Shown one piece after another: positions 56,074 through 64,000 of a DNA stretch of 64,000 bases. The stretch comes from Setomelanomma holmii. Lineage: Eukaryota; Ascomycota; Dothideomycetes; Pleosporales; Phaeosphaeriaceae. Where the stretch lies: contig ML978164.1 in NCBI GenBank assembly GCA_010015745.1, positions 316,445-380,444 on the forward strand, in the 5' to 3' direction. The translations under genes and the position numbers were made by a program. The notes beneath the pieces were generated by a model that worked only from the letters and a program-made list of their open reading frames with translations, was not told the origin of the DNA and did not search any database. The first letter of the stretch is position 1. Each line of letters opens with the position of its first letter.

Positions 56074-56703
56074 TCACGCCCTCGTTGACACCAGCTGCAC
56101 GACGTATGGACACCAACCATTGAAATGCTGCACCGAGCATTCTTCCAACTCATCTCGTGGGGATGTTCGAACGGAAGATTCGCATGACGTGGAATTGAAG
56201 TCATCAATCTTTCCAGTTACTGTTGCTGTTTCGATGGCCATCACCACTAATGGCATGTCGTCTTCATCAAGTAAGCCAAGAACAGCTTTGTATCGAAGGG
56301 ACTCGCTGGAGTAGACTCCAAATCTGTCGACATCCATTTCCCACAGGCAAAGCAAAGCAGTCATGAGACTCTCCTCGAAGAGGAGCTCTTTGAAGCCACA
56401 TCGCGTGCAAACGCCTCGTAGCTGTACTGATTGAAAAGCCGATGGACACCACGATCTTATGCCAATGCCTCCTGACTTCGAGGTGGAGTACTCCACTCAA
56501 TAAGAATTGCGATTCAACCCTTTGATACTGATTTTCTCTTTCAATAGACATTGATTTAGAGCGAATGGCTTCCCTCTCTGATACCAACAACAGTCCTGCT
56601 CTTGGATTGCGCATACTGTTCGACGAACATGTCCAACGGTCCCGAGAATTTTCTGCTTCGAAAGCAAATAGTGAATTGTTCTAGTATGGTCTTCGAACGG
56701 CAT
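56074..56703 (-). pseudogene. Unknown gene fragment interrupted by one in-frame TGA
   Basis: On the minus strand the frame from ATG 56703 (MPFEDHTRTIHYLLSKQKIL) meets a TGA at 56497-56499 and continues open in the same frame to 56074. The second part reads GFKELLFEESLMTALLCLW, SLRYKAVLGLLDEDDMPLV and SVQHFNGWCPYVVQLVSTR. Together this is about 209 codons with a single stop. The sequence has protein-like composition but no family that I know. Short length and lack of introns make it uncertain. Confidence 0.35.
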
Positions 56704-56745
56704 TGCATCTCCCTTGCCTCCACGGAAGCGTGGAGTACGGCGGCA

Positions 56746-57257
56746 TCACCATGCCAGCATCCACAACCTCAGCCCGATGCACCGGATCATAGACACCTCT
56801 GACGACCACCGTCGCCATGTCACGTCGGCAAGCCACCGCTTCTTTCTCGACTCAATACTATTCCAAGCACAGCACAAGCCACAGCTTGCACACTTGGAAT
56901 GTATGCCAACACAGCGCACCTCGGAAATCATGCGCCTCTTTTCATGATGGATCACAGTCACAGCCACCGTGAGGCTCATCAGCCCATCTTCGTACCGTCT
57001 TTCCCAGGAAGGCTGTGATTGATCGAAGAAGACCAACCCATGGTGGGATGATTCGTGCAGGCCACCGCTTTTACACGTGGACAAGTCGCCGTCACAACCC
57101 GTCTTGGCTGTATCAGCACCTCTTGATTGCCAAATACAATTAGGATATCGCAAGGCTCATCAGCCTGGATTCGGATCGTTCTCACGTCCATCGGGCTGGT
57201 CGTTTGGGATGCAAAAATCTCCAAGAAAGCAATCCACCAGTCCGAGACTTCTACCAT
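56746..57257 (-). pseudogene. Frameshifted unknown coding fragment
   Basis: Frame 57257-56979 (MVEVSDWWIAFLEIFASQT, DILIVFGNQEVLIQPRRVV) loses coding character about where frame 57153-56746 gains it (HHGLVFFDQSQPSWERRYE, LMSLTVAVTVIHHEKRRMI). One frameshift near 57,070 would make one reading of about 160 residues. The family is unknown. It lies directly upstream of the next minus-strand fragment. Confidence 0.32.
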
Positions 57258-57576
57258 TCAGACAGGCCAAGACTGCCCAAACGGAGTAGGGGATGATCCG
57301 GTTTGGCCTTGCGCACGGCGAAACGTCGAATCACAATTCTGAACGGCAATCCTGCACCCAGATGTTTTCTCCGACTTGAATTTAGCGGTGTCGAGACTTG
57401 GCCGCCGCCTTTCGTTCACGCTCAACGTTCACATCGGACCAGGGCCGACAACTCGAACCCGGTGTGGCTATGGGTTCGGCCTCTTCAGGTCCAGGACGCG
57501 CAAATCATGAGAGCTTCTGGAAAGATTTGTGGCGGAGTCGATTCAACATCTCATTGTGCCTCGTTGTCGAGCTCCA

Positions 57577-57915
57577 TCAGGATGGGCATTGCCGGCGAAC
57601 CCAATACCAATTTGCCACACTATCTCGTCCTTCGTAATCACTATTATCACAGCTAAGGGCTGCCGTCGAGGCTGACTTGCCAAGAATGGTGGTGCAGTCT
57701 GTGACAGTGGTGTGGTCATCACTACGTACTCGCGCAATACAGAATATCCTAGGCTGAATCGTTTCCGACAGGACCATCTCGAGGTCCCATGCGGGCATGT
57801 AGTTGTCTCGAATCCCAGCTAGTGTCTTCGACGTGTCATTTGAGCACGCATTTCCATGGCAAACACCAGCTCGAAGTTCAGATGGCGAGCTCGAAGCTGG
57901 CGGTCGAAGTTGCAT
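57577..57915 (-). other. Possible small minus-strand gene
   Basis: An ATG frame of 112 codons (MQLRPPASSSPSELRAGVC, MPAWDLEMVLSETIQPRIF). It reads protein-like and lies in series with three other minus-strand fragments, so it may be an exon or broken part of a larger gene. No motif is recognised. Confidence 0.3.
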
Positions 57916-57920
57916 AGAGG

Positions 57921-58250
57921 CTAGTATATCCCAACCAAGATGTCGAAAGAGCCTTGACTATTGAGGTATGCGCAAACAAAGCCACTTTCAGAATGCTCGC
58001 GACCGTTTCGCATCTCCTGCCGGGATGGGATGAGGCGTGCGTTCATCTTGCGTTGGGATAGTATCAATTTCGTGGATCCAGCCTGTACCAGTCTTATACA
58101 AGTCATTGTCAACGATCCGCCGACATGGTAGTATGCGATCTCGTCGATGGGAGCACAAGAACGAACTTCGATGTATGAGATTTTCGAAATCTGGTGAAAC
58201 ATGCCAGGAGCGAGACAATTCGAAGAGAAGAGACGAGCCACACATCCCAA
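57921..58250 (-). other. Possible exon of a minus-strand gene
   Basis: After an acceptor-like TTTCACCAG, the frame reads ISKISYIEVRSCAPIDEIA, YYHVGGSLTMTCIRLVQAG and NSQGSFDILVGIY before its stop at 57921. The composition is convincingly protein-like. The next fragment downstream is in another phase. Upstream frames carry no matching start. Confidence 0.32.
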
Positions 58251-61200
58251 TGTACTCGAGTCGATTCCGACGTTGGTCGACCTGACCTGGGCATATGGAC
58301 GATATCGAGATGAAAGTGTCGATCAGGCGCAAGGACGTTGGTCGATATACTCAGAGACTCCACCCTCAGCAATGTCCGAAACGATAAGTCGAGCACGGGG
58401 GCGATCGTGTAAAGAATCTGAGCTTCGACCAGACCGGCCTTCAAATTCGTTGACGTTCACACAAACTATTGTGCTGACAACTTGCGCGAGGCCGATCGAT
58501 CGAGGAGGGTGTTGTCGCGGACCTACATTATACAAGTGCGGTCAGCTTTCCAAAACAACACGCATGGTACTTACCTGCATCCTTTGAGGCTCACGATTCG
58601 CAAAACGGTGCGGCTATCTGGAGCTTGGTCAGGTTAATCGTCCCAACATAAAGCACCTGATCGACATACCAATCATCGGACGGCATTACAGCGTTAGCAA
58701 GCGCTCAGCATTGCTCATCGTTGCTATTCACCGAAGCAGTATCGAGTATATAAAATGATGCCGAGAAGGTTAGTGCTATCGACCAAGGCGGCGATGCGTT
58801 GTACTTGGTGTTAGTTGGAGATCAAGTTTGGTGACAGTGTCGACCATATCAAGCTCGGAGATGATACGCTGAGCTTGCATGGGTATCAAGGGTTTCGATC
58901 GTGGAGTGCGCCGAGAAGCATAATTGCATGATGGCGCCTCGTCGAGGACGACCATCGAGCATGATCAGACAAGTATCGCATTGGGAAGATTGTCGCATTC
59001 GGCTGTCCCGATATTGGCACATAGTGGGTGTATATTGTGAGGGTTGATGTCATAAGAGCGAGGCGCCTCATTGAGGTCGATTGATGTTGGAGTACGGTGA
59101 GCAAGACGTCGGCACAGATGTCAATTGCATTGCAGGTGGCGCATCATCGAGGACGACCAATTCGAATGCGTGAGTTCAAGTGAGAAAGAGCAGCCCGGAC
59201 GCTGCTAGTTGTTCATGTCGAAGGAGACCGAACAAGATGTCGCTGAGGCTTGTCGATGTCGGAGATGTTGACTGCCTGGTAGAACCATGGGATCGAACAC
59301 GAACCGGAATCGTATCGCCTTCAAAAGGCATCGCCGGCTTCCAACCGCTACCTAGTTGGGTGTGAACCTCACACTCTCTACCATGTCATCCTCCGCCACG
59401 ATGCTCAGCGTTGACTTCTCAACAACCGACGTATCATGGGGACTAGACACAGCTGCAGTATACACGGGACGCGCCAGACTCAGATCTCAGACGACAGCAC
59501 AGGTGCCATCACCAGTTGCGTCCAGTACGCTTACGAGACCCCTATGGACACTGACCTTTTCCCTTGCAGTGGCGTAGTGAGCCGCCTAGTAACCTTGCTG
59601 ATATAGAGCGAGACAAGACTGAGGAAAGTATACGGAGAATGAGTGGAGAGAGAGTGTGAGAGATCACGGAAGTATGATCGAGACTGAAATGTCGACTGTT
59701 GGAAATGACCGCAAGCTAAGATGAGATGATGTTGCTGAAAGAGCTGGCGTGCGGGGTCAAGTCGGAATGATGAAGTCGAAACGAAGTCGAAGAGATGGAG
59801 ATGTTGAGTCGACGAAAGAGATGGCTCATACTTCCCTGCTGACGTCTCCCAGTTGTTGGATCAGCAGGCCTACACCATGTCAAATCGTATGCCGTACGAT
59901 TCCAAAGATATCGCAGAGGGACCCAAAGTGGCATGGCGATCATCGGACCACTCCTCGCAGAGCTGGCAGCCGATAAGATCATACGCACCGAAAGGCAGCG
60001 AGACATCAGGACTAGGTATTGGCTTGCCCCTAGTCGGCGTGGCGACGGATCGATGTTCAAGACGATGTTCATCAACGTCTACTGGTATCCGCTGCCGTTC
60101 CCTTATCGTATGACATGAGACTCCGAAGATGTCTTAGAGATACCCGAGTTAAAAGCAGCAGCTTCAACCAGTTTCAATATCGGAATCTGCGTCCTAGAGA
60201 GGCCCGACTTGAACATTGTCGCCGGCGATGCGATATGAACGAGGATCGTCTATAAGAATGCAGCGACGATCCACCACTTCCCATCCGATATGAATCGATG
60301 GTTCGGAATACGATGTCCAATAAGATGCCCGGACGCACAAGTCGAACTGTAGGAAGCATGTTGGCAACACCCAATACTCTGGGCCGATGCACGTGCTCCA
60401 TTCAGTGTCCAGGATCGCCAGTGATGGCCGTGAAGACGGTACCGACTCTCATTATGGTTGTGATGGTGCAGCAAGCGATGCGCCATGCCTGTCAAGTTCT
60501 TGCGTCGACACCATCGAACAGCAATGTCCAGCTCGATCCGCCAAAATGTTCCTAGCTTGTGGAGTCGAGGTTGTACGAGATGTCGCCTTGCTCTCCGCTT
60601 TGCGTAAGTTCTCGGGCAAGTAGGAGATGGTTACGTCGTGCCTTCGCATTGGCGTCGCGGTCGTCTTATAAGGAGAAAGGTGCTGTCGGCACGCTGAGCA
60701 GCTGCAAAAACTATCGTACTCGATGGCAGTCGTGTTCGGTCGTTGCGGCATGCAAGATGCAAGATGCGGGGTCGGTTGCGGAGTTTCTGGGCAAGTTCAA
60801 GATCAGCAAACATCCTCATATGCATGTTCTGCTCGCAGACGAGGTTTGAGCATCCCTTGAGGTGGTCAAGAGACTTCAGAGCGCTGTGTCAAGTATGCCG
60901 GTGTTGATGTCGCGCCTAGTGTTGCAGGCGCTTAACCGGCCGGCGCCTTCGCTCGAGGAAGGAGCACACGCTTTCCAGGGCAAGAGCGAATATGAGGATG
61001 CGGGAGGTACTTACTATGATGTCTCTGATGGTCCTCTGATCCTTCTTCTAGTGCTCGCGAGTACGCAAGATCGAGGTCGGATGCTGGTGCACCTCCGCCC
61101 TCACCACCAAGAGCCCAATCGACACAGCGGCGCAAGAGAAGGTCCCTGAAAGATGGCGCTGAGGATGGCATGCCCCGTAATCAGCTCTATGAGCGATTTC

Positions 61201-61388
61201 AGGGCATCAGAGGCGAGGATGGTGTCATGAAATGAGGGCGAGCTCAGAGAAAGCGGCGGAGCTCGAGGGTCACCGCCGGCCCGCAAGACGAGCTACAACA
61301 CCAGAAGAAGCTCGCGGTAGATGAGAAAGATTTCCTCTACAGGATTCTGGCATTTTCAGGATGTGCAGACGTGGTGCGTTGTGGTGGT
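58251..61388. other. Gene-poor stretch
   Basis: More than 3 kb without a supported gene. One short coding-like piece on the plus strand near 59,445-59,590 reads QISDDSTGAITSCVQYAYE and TPMDTDLFPCSG, but is flanked by stops. The phrase TCGAGGACGACCA recurs at about 58,942 and, in part, at 59,147 and looks coincidental. No transposon ends were seen. Confidence 0.4.
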
Positions 61389-61420
61389 GGGGGGGTGGGG
61401 GGGTGAGGGAGATGGAGGGG
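61389..61420 (+). other. Potential G-quadruplex
   Basis: Four G runs of 7, 7, 3 and 4 bases are separated by loops of 1, 3 and 7 bases on the plus strand. This fits the standard G3+N1-7 pattern. It lies in the gene-poor stretch, and no transcript or function can be assigned. Confidence 0.6.
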
Positions 61421-62121
61421 CGTGCGTCTTGAGGCTCACGATAGTTTCTTGGTGTTGACTTTTGCCAAAGATGAGATGGCCGCCCAGACACAACCACAAC
61501 TTCACAACACCACAAGATACGGCTACCGGAGTACGCGGGATGCATTTCTGGGCCTCATTTTACCCTCAACAGGCAGATGCAGCATCTGCAGACATGGTGT
61601 TGGTGGTGTTGAGTATGGCCGCCTTCCCCAGAAGTAAAGTTTGGCGCGCCAACAGCTCGAAGCCGCAGCGTCCGGCCCCGCCATCACCGGCGCCCGCCGC
61701 CGTATTGAAGGATGGGAACTCCCTCGGCATCATCACAGCGTCCTCAGCGACCGTATACTGAGCATGGGACTGTATGCGCCATCGTCGCAGTACCACTTAC
61801 TGGAACGGCGAGGCTCTTGCCCGCAGTAAAGTCCGTCCTGGACTGCATGCCACGAACCTCCGCACAGCTTGGCACCCCAGCCCACGGGCGTGAGATGCCC
61901 TTCAGCGACTTGAGAGCCGGCCATACATGATAAGGGTAGCCAGCAACCATGCCCGGGACGAGGACCTTATGCACGATCTTGCATACTGTGAGAACATGGG
62001 AATCGAGCATCGCACGGCACACCAACCAGAACGGCAACACATGGCAACAGAGACGCTGGGACTTTGACTAGGCTAGATGGCATGACACCAGTGCAGCGCA
62101 AGTTGAAGGCCGCGAGAAGAC
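61421..62121. other. Gene-free gap
   Basis: 0.7 kb with overlapping short frames on both strands and no recognisable feature. Confidence 0.4.
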
Positions 62122-62904
62122 TCAGTAGACATGCAAGCCCAGAAAATCATCAGCAGGAGCGATTCGCGGCTTGTGAGGCAAGTTAGGGTTGACACTGGCA
62201 TTGCTTCTAGAAAGCACATCCGCACAATGCATAGCGCGAAAATACCAATCCTTGAAATTGGCACAATTAGAGCACTCCCGAGCAGTAACAAAGTCTTGGT
62301 AAGAGCATAGTGGAAGCAAGTACTGCACAGGTTGTAGTGCGTATGATAGGTGACCTGGTTCCGCTCTCCACGGTAGGTCATGATTGAGAAACAGCGAGAT
62401 CAGATGAAGAGCTTTCCTGATTTCGTCGTCATCGTTTCTGTCTTGAATTGAGTGGCTCATCACGACTTCTCTCATCCTCCAGGAGGTTGAGCGGATGCTA
62501 TTCCATTTTCTGTGTGCGTTCCGCACCGATTTTCGCGTCAACTGCACGTCTGACCTTCCCCGGATCTGCACGGGCATCGCAACATCTATACCCCAGCAGA
62601 TATCAATATGCCACCGGCACATGAGCAACTTAAACACCAATCTAGGAAAGGAGCCGGAAGTTTGTGAGCGCATGCAGCGAAACGCTAATGCTCCCCACAG
62701 TTCGTTTACACATCCTTGCCAGGTTTCAATATGGACGTCCAGTTTAGACTTTCTTCCGGCTCTACTCGCGACGACTAGTATTGCAACGTTGGAGTGGTAA
62801 GGTGACCAAATGTGACAGACGTCGGGGCGAAAGGAGCGGACTTTGCCCGGATTTGCTAAGCGGATGTTTGCTATAACCTGAATACTGGCAAAGAATGCCT
62901 TCAT
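62122..62904 (-). CDS. Unknown 260-residue protein
   Basis: A single-exon frame from ATG 62904 (MKAFFASIQVIANIRLANP) to a stop at 62122. The protein is mixed in composition and Trp/Cys/Arg-rich (VCHIWSPYHSNVAILVVAS, IETWQGCVNELWGALAFRC), with a charged segment HSIQDRNDDDEIRKALHLI. No domain, signal or membrane segment is clear. Its start lies only 42 bp from the start of the GH43 gene on the other strand, unusually tight for two fungal promoters. Either this frame is not a gene, it starts further in, or the pair shares a compact bidirectional promoter. Confidence 0.4.
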   Translation of the reverse strand: MKAFFASIQVIANIRLANPGKVRSFRPDVCHIWSPYHSNVAILVVASRAGRKSKLDVHIETWQGCVNELWGALAFRCMRSQTSGSFPRLVFKLLMCRWHIDICWGIDVAMPVQIRGRSDVQLTRKSVRNAHRKWNSIRSTSWRMREVVMSHSIQDRNDDDEIRKALHLISLFLNHDLPWRAEPGHLSYALQPVQYLLPLCSYQDFVTARECSNCANFKDWYFRAMHCADVLSRSNASVNPNLPHKPRIAPADDFLGLHVY

Positions 62905-62946
62905 GTCTGGTGCAACATAACACGATATCTGTTGCGACAACTCGAT

Positions 62947-64000
62947 ATGCGCATCATTGCATCTGCAGCATGTGCTCTGCTGGCTTCGGCCGTGAGCGCC
63001 ACACTACAGATCGTACCTGGTGCGACTTGGACAGCTGTAAACACAGGCCACGATCAGAAAGTGGGAGTGCATCTAACAAGCATCGCAGTCCAACACCGGC
63101 GAGCATATTCAGGCTCACGGAGGAGGGATGCTGAAAATCAGTGATAGGTGGTATTGGTATGCTTGTGCTCGTTCTCCCAGATCAATGAACCAACGCACTG
63201 ACACAATGTAGGGTAGGCGAAGACAAGACCAACGGCACAGCGTTCATGAACATCAACTGCTACTCGTCCACCAACCTCGTCGAGTGGACTTATGAAGGCG
63301 CACTGCTGTCGCAGACTGCATCAGGCGACACTGGACCTGGCCGTGTCATCGAGCGTCCCAAGGTCATCTTCAACAAGAAGACCAACAAGTACGTTATGTG
63401 GATGCACATCGACAGCGCGAACTATGGCGAGGCCAAGATCGGTGTGGCAACTGGTGATAGTGTGTGTGGCAAGTACACCTACCTGCGCAGCGAGCAGCCT
63501 CTTGGTTTCCAAAGTCGCGATATGGGTCTTTATGTCGACGATGACGGGACTGGCTATGTACTTACCGAAGATGTATGTCCTACCCTCCTTTTTGCACTAC
63601 AGTCAAGTCCGCTCACACTCCTCAGCGCCAAAACGGCCTCCGGATCAACCTCCTCTCCTCCGACTACCTCACGATAACGCGCAATATCTACACCTTCCCC
63701 GAAAAATACGAAGCGCCCACCATCGCCAAAATGAACGGCGTCTACTTCATGTTCGCCTCCCAACTCACCGGCTGGAACCCCAACGACAATTACTACAGCA
63801 CGTCCACCTCTCTCTCCGGCCCGTGGTCCTCGTGGAAGAAGTTCGCTGACTCGGGCTCGAACACGTACGCTTCCCAAACCACGTTTGTACTCCCTGTTGG
63901 TGACGGGTTCACGTACATGGGCGATCGCTGGGTGAGCAGCAATTTGATGCGAAGCACATATGTTTGGCTTCCGCTGCAGATCTCCGGTACTACTGCTACG
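62947..64000 (+). CDS. Secreted GH43 galactan 1,3-beta-galactosidase-type enzyme, 3' end beyond the window
   Basis: Exons 62947-63036, 63089-63156, 63212-63572 and 63626 to beyond 64000 join in phase across introns of 52, 55 and 53 nt. A secretion signal (MRIIASAACALLASAVSAT) precedes LQIVPGATWTASNTGEHIQ, AHGGGMLKISDRWYWVGED, CYSSTNLVEWTYEG, RVIERPKVIFNKKTNKYVM and YEAPTIAKMNGVYFMFASQ. This series of five-bladed propeller motifs matches GH43 subfamily 24-type exo-1,3-galactanases, which act on arabinogalactan side-chain-bearing galactans. The AHGGG and EAPT motifs fit substrate-binding and catalytic positions of the family. The gene is cut by the right window edge, so any C-terminal CBM cannot be judged. 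An extracellular plant-polymer role is inferred. Confidence 0.85.

Noticed and set aside
1..64000. CRISPR arrays, rRNA, bacterial operons, integrated virus
   Set aside because: No regularly spaced repeats, no rRNA-like blocks and no viral domains. Introns and families show a fungal nuclear genome.

Overview
The window is nuclear DNA of a filamentous ascomycete (Pezizomycotina). I would guess Dothideomycetes, but that class-level call is inference. The evidence is short phase-variable introns, mostly 46-64 nt, with GT/AG ends and CTAAC or CTGAC branch points, plus typical filamentous-fungal families: HET domains, a Zn2Cys6 regulator, GH7 and GH43 carbohydrate-active enzymes, a ferric reductase, an SNG1-type membrane protein, a trehalose synthase regulatory subunit and an SMP/C2 lipid-transfer protein. 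Genes lie on both strands as independent units. Most models below were rebuilt by hand by joining exons across splice sites and checking that phase is kept.

Layout. 1-8.6 kb: Tps3/Tsl1-like trehalose complex subunit and an SMP-C2 protein. 9-13.3 kb: a HET gene broken by a frameshift and an in-frame stop, an intact small zinc-ribbon protein, and a second broken gene. 13.6-17.7 kb: a small unknown gene, then a four-exon gene for a 109-residue protein with a cysteine at nearly every third position, the most striking item here. 17.7-25.2 kb: SNG1-like protein, an RG-rich protein with a C-terminal chromodomain, a small protein made of two repeats, and a ferric reductase. 26.5-29.1 kb: Zn2Cys6 transcription factor. 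31.3-32.9 kb: secreted GH7 cellobiohydrolase with a TATA box. 34.6-39.6 kb: TPR/SET protein, a Cys/His-rich zinc-binding protein and a coiled-coil protein. 40.9-46.9 kb: a charged protein with unresolved frames, a small membrane protein and an intact HET gene. 47.5-50 kb: a 97-residue membrane protein and a 354-residue unknown protein.

From about 50.3 to 62.1 kb I find no intact gene. The stretch holds a tRNA-like element and many short coding-like pieces broken by stops and frameshifts, some still with good splice sites. It looks like a gene graveyard, possibly with a ubiquitin-conjugating-enzyme relic. The window ends with a 260-residue unknown ORF diverging from a GH43 galactanase-type gene that runs off the right edge.

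No CRISPR array, rRNA, intact transposon or virus was seen. I could not run homology searches, so family names rest on recognised motifs. Sequences called unknown are unknown to me, not proven new.
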